A stretch of 64,000 bases of DNA from Labrenzia sp. OB1 (GCF_001624695.1 NZ_JSEP01000003.1:390296-454295), one strand, 5' to 3'. Shown: positions 26,283 to 36,039, numbered from the stretch's first letter. The notes: generated by a model from the letters alone, not told the origin. A program made the numbers and translations.

Positions 26283-27176
26283 GTGGCGGAGATTTTCACG
26301 CATGTTGTCAATGTCATGCTGCCGGTGCTGCTGTGCGTGCTGGTCGGCTACGGGCTGGCGGTTGCCAAAGCGCCTTTCGACCGGAAGATGCTCGGCGCTC
26401 TTGTGTCCTATGTCGGTTATCCGGCGCTGATCCTGTTTCATCTTGCCAAGCAGCACATCCAGCTCGACACCTTTCTGATCGTGCTGTCCGCCGCTGCCGG
26501 GTCGATTTTCATAGGCGGGGTCGTCGGGTTCTTCGTTCTCAAACTGCTGCGGATTTCCGTGAAGGCCTACCTGTCGCCGATGATGCTGTCCAACGTCGGC
26601 AACATCGGACTGCCGGTCACAACCCTTGCGTTCGGGCCGGAAGGAGCCGCCGTCGCCATCGGGTTTGTCATCGTTGTGCTGGTGGCGATCTTCACCATCG
26701 GCATTGCCCTGCCCATGGGCCGCCCGGACTTTGCCACGCTTGCCCGGCAACCGGTCATCTACGCGGCCTTCGGATCCATTGCCCTGATGGCCAGCGGCTG
26801 GAAAATACCCGGTCCTATCGATCAGAGCCTTGAAATTCTGGCCGGTCTCGCGATTCCCATCATGCTGCTAACCCTCGGCTACAGTCTCGCGACGTTGAAA
26901 CTCGGCGGCCTGACACGGGCGGTCCTGCTGTCCGTCATTCACATCGCGATCTCGGCTCTCACGGCATTCGTTCTGACCTGGGTTTTGAACCTCGACGGCA
27001 AGATTGAAAGCGTCGTCATCGTGCTCTGCTTCATGCCGCCATCAGTCGCCACCTATCTGGCGATTTCCCAGTATCAGCAGGAAGAAGCGCCGGGTGTGGC
27101 CGGGTTCATATTCGTTTCCACTATTCTGACGCTGGTGACGCTGCCCGTGGTGCTGACCTATTGGGCCACAGGATAG
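26283..27176 (+). CDS. AEC (auxin efflux carrier) family transporter
   Basis: A 297-residue membrane protein with about ten hydrophobic segments in two halves and the conserved Asn/Gly turn LSNVGNIGLPVTTLAFG in the middle. AEC members export malonate, malate or related compounds. The GTG at 26283 gives a standard N-terminus (VAEIFTHVVNVMLPVLLCVL); the frame reaches back to a GTG at 26247. It lies between the citrate-synthase fusion and, convergent, a PEP-mutase family gene, so a dicarboxylate or oxoacid substrate would fit. Confidence 0.9.
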   Translation: MAEIFTHVVNVMLPVLLCVLVGYGLAVAKAPFDRKMLGALVSYVGYPALILFHLAKQHIQLDTFLIVLSAAAGSIFIGGVVGFFVLKLLRISVKAYLSPMMLSNVGNIGLPVTTLAFGPEGAAVAIGFVIVVLVAIFTIGIALPMGRPDFATLARQPVIYAAFGSIALMASGWKIPGPIDQSLEILAGLAIPIMLLTLGYSLATLKLGGLTRAVLLSVIHIAISALTAFVLTWVLNLDGKIESVVIVLCFMPPSVATYLAISQYQQEEAPGVAGFIFVSTILTLVTLPVVLTYWATG

Positions 27177-27180
27177 TCAT

Positions 27181-28014
27181 TCAGGGCCTTGATTTCAGGA
27201 AGGATTCGAAATCGACAGCCTCACTCATGCGGTCGAAGCACCCGAAGGCTCCGCCGTCCTTGATGTCAACGGCCGCCTCGGTGAAGGCCCTGTAGGCAAC
27301 CCGGGCGAGGCCGGCGCCGATGGAAACGCGGGTGACACCCATATCGCCGAGTTCCTTGCGGGTGAGATGAAAATTCGGGCGGCCGCCCAGAATGTTGAGG
27401 GGCGCTTGTACGGCGTTCAGAATTGCGACGATCTGGTCCTTTTCCTTGACCTCTGGTGCATAGACACAGTCCGCGCCGGCTTCCACGAAGGCGTTGAGCC
27501 GCTTGATGGTTTCCGCCATCTCGTACTCTGTCTGCACCGGCCCCTCGCTGCGGGCCGTCAGTACGAAGTCGGGGGCCAGCCTGTTTTTTGTGTCGACTGC
27601 CGCCCTGATCCTTTCCACCGCCAGGTCAAGGGAATAATGGGGATGAACCGGATCGGTGGTGTAGTCTTCGATCGAGCATCCCGCCAGACCGACCTCGATG
27701 GCGCCCCTGACCGTTTCCGCCACTTCTTCCGGGCTGTCGCCGAAACCGTTCTCCAGGTCGCCGTTCACCGGCAGGCTGGTTGCGGCGATGATGTCCGCAG
27801 CATGTGCGAGTGCGGCGTCCCGGCTGATCAGACCTTCGGCGTCCCTGACCCCTTGCGTCCAGGCATAACCCGCACTGGAAGTCGCGATCGCATCGAACCG
27901 CATTCCATCCAGAATGCGTGCCGAGCCGATGTCGAACGGGTTGGGCATCAGGAAGGCCCGGCCTTTTTCATGCAAGGCCCTGAAAATTGCACGGCGGTTG
28001 GCGGCGGTCGGCAT
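27181..28014 (-). CDS. Isocitrate lyase / PEP mutase family enzyme
   Basis: A 277-residue (beta/alpha)8 enzyme. Family signatures are PNPFDIGSARIL, SSAGYAW, LPVNGDLENGFGD (metal-binding Asp and Glu), SIEDYTTDP and ARSEG. The canonical lyase KKCGH loop is absent, and the region reads DLENGFGDSPEE, which points to the oxaloacetate-decarboxylase or carboxyphosphoenolpyruvate-type branch rather than isocitrate lyase. The exact reaction is uncertain. It faces the AEC transporter with four bases between the stops. Confidence 0.88.
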   Translation of the reverse strand: MPTAANRRAIFRALHEKGRAFLMPNPFDIGSARILDGMRFDAIATSSAGYAWTQGVRDAEGLISRDAALAHAADIIAATSLPVNGDLENGFGDSPEEVAETVRGAIEVGLAGCSIEDYTTDPVHPHYSLDLAVERIRAAVDTKNRLAPDFVLTARSEGPVQTEYEMAETIKRLNAFVEAGADCVYAPEVKEKDQIVAILNAVQAPLNILGGRPNFHLTRKELGDMGVTRVSIGAGLARVAYRAFTEAAVDIKDGGAFGCFDRMSEAVDFESFLKSRP

Positions 28015-28248
28015 GACATGACTCTCCCATAAGTAGAAATAAGAGCTAATATATATATCTAAAGTTTAAATCAGCCCATGAAATTCATGACCGGCGACAA
28101 TCCCCGAGGATGGCCGCTTCCGGAAGAGCCAGTTTACCGGGAAACATGGCGCCAGTTGGGGGACGGTTCGGGGAAAGCCGGAATTTGCCGGAAGCCTTGC
28201 GGAAAGTTGGCCCGCGAACTCCCGCAGGACAGCCCCGTTGACCGGCAT

Positions 28249-28713
28249 TTACATGCCCGTGCGGGTGACTCTCGCGGCAAAGCAGCCACGGCGGGCGTAA
28301 TGAACGTGGATGTAATCGGCATCCGGGTTGGTGAAAAACCTGGCGATCAGATCCGCGGCGTTCTCCCCCTCGACAATCTCGGCATCGATGATTTCATGTC
28401 TGACGTTGAAGGCTCGCACGGACAGAAGACGGCTGGAAATGGAGTGCGGGACCGATCCCGGCTCCGGGTGGCTTTCCTTCGCGCCCTGCCTGACAAAGAT
28501 GGCATGGCTGGCACGGTAGGGCGTTCCGTTCGGCTGGTGCTCGAAATTGAGCAGGAATACCCGTTCGCCCGCTTCGGCATCGGCCAGGGACACGCGGCAG
28601 GGAAATGCGCCGTCCGAGATATGAACCTGGATATTCCGTTCTGCGAGTTCACGCTCCGGCAGGTCGTCCAGATAGGAAAAATCGGCTGCGGGAAGCGGGT
28701 GGATCTGAAACAT
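28249..28713 (-). CDS. DUF1203 family protein
   Basis: A 154-residue cytosolic protein starting MFQIHPLPAADFSYL, with GAGGAG upstream of the ATG at 28713. The core PCRVSLADAEAGERVFLLNF, followed by HQPNGTPYRASHAIFVR, is the DUF1203 signature. The C-terminus has HVHYARRGCFAARV. The family function is unknown. It stands alone between a PEP-mutase family gene and an orphan membrane protein. Confidence 0.88.
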   Translation of the reverse strand: MFQIHPLPAADFSYLDDLPERELAERNIQVHISDGAFPCRVSLADAEAGERVFLLNFEHQPNGTPYRASHAIFVRQGAKESHPEPGSVPHSISSRLLSVRAFNVRHEIIDAEIVEGENAADLIARFFTNPDADYIHVHYARRGCFAARVTRTGM

Positions 28714-28813
28714 GGACCAGGGTCTCCTCAAGTGATCTGAAGCGACCCTGGACCCGTGCGCTTTGGGAAACGACCCGATTTGCGAGCGTGGTGGCAATCT
28801 CGAGTAAAAACTT

Positions 28814-30025
28814 TTAGGCCCGCTCCTGCTGACGGTGCCAGCTGACCAGCAGGATCATGCCCATGATCACCAGATACGGCAGATAGAAACGGGTTTCGTA
28901 ATGCGGAAACACCAGGTATTTGGCGCAGATCGATGCAAACACCGCATAAAGCAGGACTCTGACCCGATCATTCAGTTCCGACGGCGAAATGCATTTGGCG
29001 AAAAACAGCACTTCCGCGAACAGAAGCGCGAGCCAGGTCTGGCTCATCAGCGATCTGACCGTCGAACGAATGAGCATCACAAGATACCCGGAAACGGAAA
29101 ATGGCGGGTCGAACCCTTCAAGGGTCGGTACGTATTCCACATGGGTGAACCACATGTGGATCCACCAGCCGGGATGATCCGCGCCGCCGGTCAGCCAGAG
29201 ATAGGTGGCGAAACTGACGGCGAAGCAGGCCGTCATGCTCCATCGCCCGGGGCCGTAGATCGCGGCAAAGACGAAAAACACGCCGATGAAGGCGAGATGA
29301 TCCGGGCGGACAAGAAAAGCGCCGAACAGGCTGACCGCTGCCGGCAAATCGAACCGCTCGAGATAGAGATAGGCCGCAAGCGCCAGGAAGACCGTGGCGT
29401 AGAGGTCCGGCGACAGCAATTGCGCCGCATCTCCGAAGGCCGAAGTGACCAGCAGGGCCACGACAACGGGCCCGTACATCAGTGTTCCGCTTCGCGCCAT
29501 CCAGACCAGCAGAATGGCTCCGACAGCGACAGCCGAGGCCAGCGAAATCATCCGCAAAGCCTTCACCGGATCCATGAAACCGGAAAGCAGACGCGCGGTT
29601 TCCACATAGAGGATCTTGATCCGGTAAAAGCCGAGCATGGTGGCGAAGGCGTCCGGATCTTCCGCCTGGCGGATGCGGTAGGCGCGGTCCTGCGTCAGGG
29701 TCAGATATTCGCCCTCGGACACATTGTCCTTCACGAAGGCATAGCTCTGCCGGTGCAGCTCCGTCGGGTCGTTCACCTCGGGTTCCAGGACCGTCGCCGT
29801 ATAGGCGAACATGTCCCAGTTGGAGAGCGGAAAGACGTGAACGACTGCCGCCGTCATGGCGATGAACACGCAGAAGATGCCCGCCCCGATCCAGGACCGC
29901 AGCGGTTTGTAGATCCGGTGGAGAAGTCCGTAGACGGCAAGGAACGTTCCCTCCAGGCTGCGCTGGGCAAGATTGGGCAATGGCTGAAACTCCCCGGTTG
30001 GTTGTCCCGGGTTGTCGCATTTCAT
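28814..30025 (-). CDS. Polytopic membrane protein of unknown function (GT-C-like topology)
   Basis: A 403-residue integral membrane protein with about nine hydrophobic segments. After the first (IGAGIFCVFIAMTAAVVHVF) comes a long periplasmic-type loop with SNWDMFAYTATVLE, reminiscent of the early acidic loop of GT-C glycosyltransferases. FLVRPDHLAFIGVFFVF and FTHVEYVPTLEGFDPPFSV are other notable loops. I do not recognise a named family. GT-C membership is a hypothesis based on topology and the Asp-containing first loop. It is divergent from modA. Confidence 0.75.
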   Translation of the reverse strand: MKCDNPGQPTGEFQPLPNLAQRSLEGTFLAVYGLLHRIYKPLRSWIGAGIFCVFIAMTAAVVHVFPLSNWDMFAYTATVLEPEVNDPTELHRQSYAFVKDNVSEGEYLTLTQDRAYRIRQAEDPDAFATMLGFYRIKILYVETARLLSGFMDPVKALRMISLASAVAVGAILLVWMARSGTLMYGPVVVALLVTSAFGDAAQLLSPDLYATVFLALAAYLYLERFDLPAAVSLFGAFLVRPDHLAFIGVFFVFAAIYGPGRWSMTACFAVSFATYLWLTGGADHPGWWIHMWFTHVEYVPTLEGFDPPFSVSGYLVMLIRSTVRSLMSQTWLALLFAEVLFFAKCISPSELNDRVRVLLYAVFASICAKYLVFPHYETRFYLPYLVIMGMILLVSWHRQQERA

Positions 30026-30143
30026 TGTAAGAATTTCGTAAACAGTCGCGGATTGACCAGCCGTGATCGGTGCCCGTCCGCTCTTGAATAGATGCAGCGG
30101 CCGGATTAGCTACAAGGGTCTGGATGCAACGCCCGGGGGATTG

Positions 30144-30920
30144 ATGTTTCAGCGCCTGTTCTTTGTCTTGTGCGTGCTCGCGGCGGCCGCTCTGCCGGCC
30201 CCCCCCGTGTCGGCCACAGACGAGAGGCCGCTGACCGTGTTTGCCGCCGCCAGCATGCGGGAAGCCATGGAAGCCATCGCGGACGCGTTTGAAGAAGAAA
30301 CTGCTACGAAAGTCGTTTTTTCCTTCGCCGGTACGGGCACCCTGGCCCGGCAGGTGGAGGCCGGAGCCCCCGCGGATCTGTTTGTCTCCGCCGACGCCGC
30401 CTGGATGGACTACGTCCGGGACCAGGATGCAGTCAGCGCGGACACGATTGTCGAATTCGCCTCCAATGGGCTGGTTCTGGTCGGACTCGAAGAAAGCCCT
30501 GTCCTGGAACTGTCACCGGAGAACCTGCATGCGGTGCTTGAGACCGGACGGTTGGCCATGGCCGACCCTGAAACGGTTCCGGCCGGGCGCTACGGCAAGG
30601 CGGCACTGGTAACCCTCGGCCTCTGGCCCGCAGTGTCCGCGCGGCTCGCGCCTATGGAAAACGTCAGGATCGCGCTTGCCTCCGTTGCTCGTGGAGACGC
30701 GCCGCTCGCACTGGTCTACCGGACGGACGCCATGGTCGAGCCAGCGGTCGCCGTGGTTGCGGAGTTGCCACAGCAGAGCCACCCTCCGATCCGCTATCTT
30801 GCGGCGCTGACCAGTTCCAGGACACATCCCGCTGCACCCGCCTTCCTGGAGTTCCTGAACGGACCGCGCGCACGGGAAATCTTGCACTCACTGGGGTTTC
30901 TGACCGATAAGGTGAATTAA
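30144..30920 (+). CDS. modA: Molybdate ABC transporter, periplasmic binding protein
   Basis: A 258-residue exported protein with a signal peptide at about 1-24 (PPVSATDE). The mature start LTVFAAASMREAMEAIADAF and the later FSFAGTGTLARQVEAGAPAD are typical of ModA; Ser and Thr side chains there bind the oxyanion. The start at 30144 has GGGGGA upstream. It heads modABC. I see no ModE-type box (TATATA dyads) in front of it. Confidence 0.95.
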   Translation: MFQRLFFVLCVLAAAALPAPPVSATDERPLTVFAAASMREAMEAIADAFEEETATKVVFSFAGTGTLARQVEAGAPADLFVSADAAWMDYVRDQDAVSADTIVEFASNGLVLVGLEESPVLELSPENLHAVLETGRLAMADPETVPAGRYGKAALVTLGLWPAVSARLAPMENVRIALASVARGDAPLALVYRTDAMVEPAVAVVAELPQQSHPPIRYLAALTSSRTHPAAPAFLEFLNGPRAREILHSLGFLTDKVN

Positions 30921-30928
30921 TGTACGTT

Positions 30929-30954
30929 GCCTGCTCATGATTTCATGTGCAGGC
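30929..30954 (+). other. Intergenic hairpin between modA and modB
   Basis: GCCTGC (30929-30934) and GCAGGC (30949-30954) form a 6-bp stem, with inner CATGA/TCATG complementarity. It may set the ratio of binding protein to permease, or be a partial terminator; there is no T-tract. Confidence 0.35.
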
Positions 30955-31010
30955 AGGGTGCTTTGAGCGGCCGGATTCCGGCCGGTCTGAAACCGGCAGA
31001 TTGAGCGCAC

Positions 31011-31718
31011 GTGAACTTTTTTCATCTTCAACCCGCCGAATGGCAGGCTTTGGCCCTGACCGTGAAAGTAGCCGCCGCGGCGCTGCTGGTGGCGCTGCCG
31101 CTTGCCGTTCTGGTCGCCTATCTGTTGGCGCGCTACCGGTTTCCGGGACACGGCATCGTCAATGCGCTTGTGCACATGCCGCTTGTGCTGCCGCCCGTCG
31201 TGACCGGCTACCTGCTGCTTCTGGCCTTTGGCCGCAAGGGACCTGTAGGCGCATTTCTTTCCGAAACCTTCGGCATCAGCTTCGCGTTCAACTGGACCGG
31301 CGCGGCCCTCGCGGCCGGTGTCATGGCGTTTCCCCTGATGGTCCGCCCGATCCGCATTTCCTTCGAGGCGGTCGATCCCAAGCTCGAGGCGGCAGCCAAA
31401 TCCCTCGGCGCCCATCGGGTGGTCGCTTTCCTTACGATAACTCTGCCCCTCGCCGTGCCGGGCATACTCGGCGGCGCGATCCTGGGATTTGCCAAGGCGA
31501 TGGGCGAGTTCGGCGCGACGATCACCTTCGTCTCCAACATTCCCGGCGAAACCCGCACCCTGGCGCTTGCGCTCTACACCGCGACCCAGACACCGAGTGG
31601 TGACCTCGCCGCCTTCCGCCTGACGCTGATCGCCGCCGTCGTGGCCTTCGCCGCGCTGATCGCCTCTGAAGTTTTCGCCCGCCGTCTGCGCCGGAGAATT
31701 GGCGGCGATCATGATTGA
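31011..31718 (+). CDS. modB: Molybdate ABC transporter, permease
   Basis: A 235-residue permease with five to six membrane segments and the EAA loop EAAAKSLGAHRVVAFLTITL that docks on ModC. GTG start at 31011. Its stop overlaps the start of modC by eight bases, showing translational coupling. The C-terminal part extends a little into a basic tail (ARRLRRRIGGDHD). Confidence 0.95.
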   Translation: MNFFHLQPAEWQALALTVKVAAAALLVALPLAVLVAYLLARYRFPGHGIVNALVHMPLVLPPVVTGYLLLLAFGRKGPVGAFLSETFGISFAFNWTGAALAAGVMAFPLMVRPIRISFEAVDPKLEAAAKSLGAHRVVAFLTITLPLAVPGILGGAILGFAKAMGEFGATITFVSNIPGETRTLALALYTATQTPSGDLAAFRLTLIAAVVAFAALIASEVFARRLRRRIGGDHD

Positions 31719-32817
31719 CATCAATATCAGCGGCCGTGTCGGCCGGATGGACATCGTGGCCCAATTCGAGGGGCGTGGCGGTGTCACGTCCCTGTTTGGA
31801 CAATCCGGTGCCGGAAAGACCACCGTAACCAACATGATCGCCGGTCTGGCGACGCCCTCCTCTGGGCGTATCTCGGTCAACGGTACGGTCCTGTTAGATG
31901 GGGACAAAGGCATCGACTTGCCGGTTCAGGCAAGACGCATCGGCCATGTCTTCCAGGATGCACGCCTGTTTCCACACTTGAGCGTTCGCGCCAACCTCAC
32001 GTATGCGCGCTGGGCGGGCCGCAGATCCGGGACGCGCGATTTCGACGAAGTCATCGATCTTCTCGGGCTGAAAGACCTGCTCGATCGCAAACCCGAAACG
32101 CTTTCCGGTGGTGAACGGCAGCGGGTTGCCATCGGCCGGGCGCTGCTGTCCGGCCCGCGGCTGTTGATCATGGACGAGCCTCTGGCGAACCTCGATCACG
32201 CCCGCCGCAATGATATCCTGCCCTATCTCGACCGGCTCTGTGTCGAAGCGGGCATTCCGATCCTCTATGTCAGCCATTCCATCGAGGAGGTGACTCGCCT
32301 CTCCAATACGCTGGTGCTCCTGTCGGAGGGCAGGACGCAGGCTTACGGTCCGGTCGCCGAGATGCTGGCCCGCGAAGATCTGGTCCATGTGACAGGCCGC
32401 CGCGAGGCGAGTGCGCTTTTGAGCGGTACCGTCAGCAGGATCGACGCGACCTGGGACCTTGCTCATGTCGATATTGGCGGCCCGGAGCTGCAGATCCCGG
32501 GACTGGCGGCCGCAGCGGGCGACGCGGTCCGTCTGCGCATTCTCGCCCGTGACGTCGCACTCGCCGCCGTCCCGCCGGAAGGTCTTTCCATTCGCAACGC
32601 GCTCACGGTGACAATCGAAAGCATTTCCGGAGAGACGGGACCATACGCGGAAATCCTCTGTTCCCTGGCCTGCCAGACGATCCGCGCCCGCATCACGCGG
32701 GCTTCGGTTTCGGATCTCGGACTGAAACCCGGCATGACCGTGACCGCGCTGATCAAGAGTGTTTCGATAGACCGGGGGCAGAGCACGCTGGCGCCGCCGG
32801 TATCCGTGGAGACCTGA
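31711..32817 (+). CDS. modC: Molybdate ABC transporter, ATP-binding protein with C-terminal MOP domain
   Basis: A 368-residue ATPase. Walker A is GQSGAGKTT, the signature is LSGGERQRVAIG, Walker B is LLIMDEPLANLD and the switch His is in LYVSHSIEEV. The C-terminal 90 residues form a TOBE/MOP domain that binds molybdate or tungstate for trans-inhibition. The ATG at 31711 overlaps the modB stop. The dctB reading frame starts two or 38 bases after its stop, so the following genes may be partly read through. Confidence 0.95.
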   Translation: MIDINISGRVGRMDIVAQFEGRGGVTSLFGQSGAGKTTVTNMIAGLATPSSGRISVNGTVLLDGDKGIDLPVQARRIGHVFQDARLFPHLSVRANLTYARWAGRRSGTRDFDEVIDLLGLKDLLDRKPETLSGGERQRVAIGRALLSGPRLLIMDEPLANLDHARRNDILPYLDRLCVEAGIPILYVSHSIEEVTRLSNTLVLLSEGRTQAYGPVAEMLAREDLVHVTGRREASALLSGTVSRIDATWDLAHVDIGGPELQIPGLAAAAGDAVRLRILARDVALAAVPPEGLSIRNALTVTIESISGETGPYAEILCSLACQTIRARITRASVSDLGLKPGMTVTALIKSVSIDRGQSTLAPPVSVET

Positions 32818-32818
32818 A

Positions 32819-34639
32819 TTGCAGGCAAACAGACAGCTGCCCTATACTGCTGCGATGACACGCGGACCCCGGCGCCGAACATGGCGCAATCTGAAACTGG
32901 GGATCGGGGTGGCCATGGTGGCCGTGAGCCTGGCGATCCTTTGGCTGACCGGGCTGGCCAGCCTGCGCCTGACCCTGGCCGAAATCGAGACCCGGGCGGA
33001 GGCCAATCTTGCGGTGCAGGCCGCCGTTCTGGAACGGCTTCTGGACAAGTTCCGGCTGCTGTCGCCGCTCCTGGCGCGCGGACCGGAAACGGGTCGTCTT
33101 GTGTCCGGCCTCGACATTGCCATGGACCGAACCATCACCGCCGTCGCGGCCGGCATGTCCGGCGCCGAGGAAGTTTGGCTGATGGACCCGCTCGGCCGCG
33201 TCATCGTCACGAGTCAGCACGGTGTCCCATTTGGAGCGATTGGCGGCGGCGCCTCCATTGCCGAAGCTTTCGGGCAGGCAAGACAGGGCCAGCTCGGGCG
33301 CCAGCTCATTCCCGGAAATCCGCAGACCGCGGCCAGCTATGTGTTCGCGTCGCCACTGCGCAACGGCGACCAGCTGATCGGCATTCTGGCCGTTCGCGTC
33401 AGTCTGGAGGATGTCGAACAGGCCTGGGCCCTGAGCAAGGATCCGATCCTGGCGCTGGACGAAGAAGGCCGCGTCGTGGTGACCAATGTGCCGGGATGGC
33501 GCGGTAAGTTCGTCTCCGAACTGGATTTCGGGCGGGATATCGCCCGCCTTTCCGGCCCGGGCCGTCTCAGCCTGATGTTGCCCTCTTCCGGAGGGGCGAA
33601 CAACTACATGCCCCTGACCACATCCCTTCCCGTTCTGGGCTGGGCTGTCAAAACCCTGGCCAGCGTCGACGATGCACGCCAGCAGTCGGCCTGGGCCATG
33701 GTCGCCGCGCTGCTTGGCTGCGTGATCGCGGCGGGCGGTCTTTGGACCGTTCTTCTGAGGCGGGAGGAATTCAGCCGCCAGATTCGCCGTGACAAGGCTG
33801 TCTCCCTGCGGCTGGAACGTCGGGTTCGAAGCCGTACAATGGAATTGCGCAAGGCGAACGAACTTCTGGAAGAGGAAGTGCGCGAGCGCGAACAGGCGGA
33901 AACCAATCTGCGTCTGGCCCAGGCCGAACTGGTGCAGGCGGCGAAACTCGCCACCTTGGGACGGATGTCGGCGGCCCTCAGCCACGAATACAACCAGCCG
34001 CTGGCGGCCATCCGCTCGGACGCGGAAGTCGCCGGAATGCTGATCGATCGCGGCAGGGCGGAGGAAGCCCGCGCCAACCTCACCCGGATCGGCGGCATGG
34101 TCTCCCGCATGGCCGAAATCGCCAAGACCCTGAAAGGCTTCACCCGCAAGTCCGGGACGGAGATCCGGGCTGTTTCGCTTCGCAAGGTGATCGACGAGAC
34201 GTTGTTGCTGCTGCAGCCGCAGATCAAGCAGAGCGCGGTCGAGGTGATCGCCGAGCTTCCCGAAACGGACATCATCGTCAGGGGCGGGCAGATCCGGCTG
34301 GAGCAGGTGATGATCAATCTGCTTTCCAACGCGCTGGACGCGGTCGGCGACCGGGAGCGGCCACAGGTTACTCTGGTGCTCCGCCGGGAGGGCAACGATG
34401 CCGTCCTGAGCATCCGGGACAATGGTTCCGGCATAGATGAGGACGTCATGCCGCAGATCTTCGATCCGTTTTTCACCACCAAGGATGTCGGCGCGGGACT
34501 TGGGCTTGGCCTGTCGATTGCCTATAAGATCGTTCATGATTTTGCCGGCTCGCTGAAAGTGGCGAACCGGGAAAGCGGCGGCGCGGAATTCACGATGCGG
34601 TTGCCGATCGCGGACAAACAGCTGCTGGCGGCGGAATAA
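32819..34639 (+). CDS. dctB: C4-dicarboxylate sensor histidine kinase
   Basis: About 606 residues. An N-terminal membrane helix (LGIGVAMVAVSLAILWLTG), a periplasmic double-PAS-type sensor, a second helix (WAMVAALLGCVIAAGGLWTV), a coiled coil (MELRKANELLEEEVREREQA) and the kinase core: H389 in ALSHEYNQPLAAI, N-box NLLSNALDA, G-boxes DNGSGID and GAGLGLGLSIA. This is the DctB architecture. The TTG at 32819 has GGAG seven bases upstream; the ATG at 32855 is an alternative. It pairs with dctD and controls sigma-54 promoters for dicarboxylate uptake, here most likely dctPQM 3 kb downstream. Confidence 0.92.
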   Translation: MQANRQLPYTAAMTRGPRRRTWRNLKLGIGVAMVAVSLAILWLTGLASLRLTLAEIETRAEANLAVQAAVLERLLDKFRLLSPLLARGPETGRLVSGLDIAMDRTITAVAAGMSGAEEVWLMDPLGRVIVTSQHGVPFGAIGGGASIAEAFGQARQGQLGRQLIPGNPQTAASYVFASPLRNGDQLIGILAVRVSLEDVEQAWALSKDPILALDEEGRVVVTNVPGWRGKFVSELDFGRDIARLSGPGRLSLMLPSSGGANNYMPLTTSLPVLGWAVKTLASVDDARQQSAWAMVAALLGCVIAAGGLWTVLLRREEFSRQIRRDKAVSLRLERRVRSRTMELRKANELLEEEVREREQAETNLRLAQAELVQAAKLATLGRMSAALSHEYNQPLAAIRSDAEVAGMLIDRGRAEEARANLTRIGGMVSRMAEIAKTLKGFTRKSGTEIRAVSLRKVIDETLLLLQPQIKQSAVEVIAELPETDIIVRGGQIRLEQVMINLLSNALDAVGDRERPQVTLVLRREGNDAVLSIRDNGSGIDEDVMPQIFDPFFTTKDVGAGLGLGLSIAYKIVHDFAGSLKVANRESGGAEFTMRLPIADKQLLAAE

Positions 34640-34649
34640 GGCACACCAT

Positions 34650-35984
34650 ATGGACCAGGCGACGGTGCTTTTGGTTGACGACGAGGCGGATCTGCGCGGA
34701 TCGCTTTCCCAGGGGCTGGAACTGTCCGGCCAGAAGGTTTTCGCATCGGGAACGCCGGAAGAGGCGCTGGAGTGCATCACTCGCGGGTTTTACGGAGTAC
34801 TGGTGACGGACATCCGCATGCCTGGCACGGATGGCTTTCAGGTCATGAAGCGCGCCTTCGAAATCGACCCGGCCCTTCCGGTCGTCCTGATCACCGGTCA
34901 CGGCGATGTTCCGCTGGCGGTCGAGGCGATGCGGGCAGGCGCATATGATTTCATGGAAAAGCCCTTCTCCGTGTCCCGGCTAGCTTCCGTGGTCGAGCGT
35001 GCGCTGGACAAACGCCGGCTGGTTCTGGAGAACCGCAAGCTGCGCGAAGAACTGGCCGACAGGACCGGGTTGGAAAGCCGTCTGGTCGGGCGGACGCCGG
35101 CCATGGATCTGCTGCGCCGCAACGTCATGGCGCTTGCCGCCACCGATGCGGACATATTGATCCTCGGCGAAACAGGGTCCGGCAAAGAAGTCGTTGCGCG
35201 GGCTCTGCATGACGAAGGACCGCGCCGTAAAAGACCGTTCGTTGCCCTGAACTGCGGTGCGCTTCCGGCGGAAATCATCGAATCCGAGCTCTTCGGCCAC
35301 GAGAAGGGCGCCTTTACCGGTGCCAGCGGCCAGCGGATCGGCAAGCTCGAGCACGCCCATGGCGGCACGGTGTTTCTCGATGAAATTGAATCCATGCCGC
35401 TGGAACTTCAGGTCAAGCTTCTCCGGGTGATCGAAACCCGGACGATCGAGCGGCTCGGGTCCAACCGGCCGATCGAACTGGATGTCCGCTTCATCGCGGC
35501 CACCAAGGAGGATCTGGAGACGGCCGGCAAGCAAGGCCGCTTCCGGCTGGACCTTTTCTACCGTCTCAACGTTGTGAATGTTGAAATTCCGCCGCTGCGT
35601 GAGCGTCTTGAGGACATTCCGCTGCTGTTCCGCCATCTGGCCATCGAGGCCCGGGCTCGCTACCGGCGCGAGATTCCCGATATCGACGAGGAGTTCCTAG
35701 CCGGACTCATGACGCGCGACTGGCCCGGCAATGTCCGGGAATTGCGCAATATCGCCGACCGGTTCGTGCTTGGACTGGAGCCGGCCGGTGCGCCGCGAAC
35801 GGCAGGCGGTTCATCCCTTTTCGATCAGGTCGCTTCCTATGAACGGGCGCTCATCTCCGCCGAATTGAAGCGCAACGACGGCGCCATCAAACCGACCTAC
35901 GAGCATCTCGGGATTTCCCGCAAGGCTCTCTATGAGAAGATGCGCAAATACGGGCTCGGCAGGGAGGAAGTGGCTCTCGACTAG
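34650..35984 (+). CDS. dctD: Sigma-54-dependent response regulator
   Basis: A 444-residue NtrC-type activator. The receiver domain has phospho-acceptor D54 (VLVTDIRMPG) and the switch Lys in FMEKPFS. The AAA+ domain has Walker A GETGSGKE (173-180), the sigma-54 contact loop GAFTGA (220-225) and VFLDEIE. The C-terminal Fis-type HTH is IKPTYEHLGISRKALYEKMR. It lies 10 bases after dctB. Its expected targets are tandem upstream sites of a dct promoter; two matching inverted repeats occur ahead of dctP at 37445-37496. Confidence 0.95.
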   Translation: MDQATVLLVDDEADLRGSLSQGLELSGQKVFASGTPEEALECITRGFYGVLVTDIRMPGTDGFQVMKRAFEIDPALPVVLITGHGDVPLAVEAMRAGAYDFMEKPFSVSRLASVVERALDKRRLVLENRKLREELADRTGLESRLVGRTPAMDLLRRNVMALAATDADILILGETGSGKEVVARALHDEGPRRKRPFVALNCGALPAEIIESELFGHEKGAFTGASGQRIGKLEHAHGGTVFLDEIESMPLELQVKLLRVIETRTIERLGSNRPIELDVRFIAATKEDLETAGKQGRFRLDLFYRLNVVNVEIPPLRERLEDIPLLFRHLAIEARARYRREIPDIDEEFLAGLMTRDWPGNVRELRNIADRFVLGLEPAGAPRTAGGSSLFDQVASYERALISAELKRNDGAIKPTYEHLGISRKALYEKMRKYGLGREEVALD

Positions 35985-36012
35985 ATTTCTGAGCCCTCGA
36001 TATGGATCGGCA

Positions 36013-36039
36013 TGTCACAAACAGCGTTCGCCGTGCGTC
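36013..36039 (+). promoter_or_regulatory. ECF41-type promoter for the CMD/sigma pair
   Basis: TGTCACA (36013-36019), 16 bases, then CGTC (36036-36039), followed about 37 bases later by the start of the CMD gene. This matches the published ECF41 target layout (TGTCACA, 16-17 bases, CGTC). It indicates autoregulation by the sigma factor at 36509. Confidence 0.72.

Noticed and set aside
30026..30143. Search for a ModE box before modA
   Set aside because: No TATATA-type dyad was visible; not annotated.
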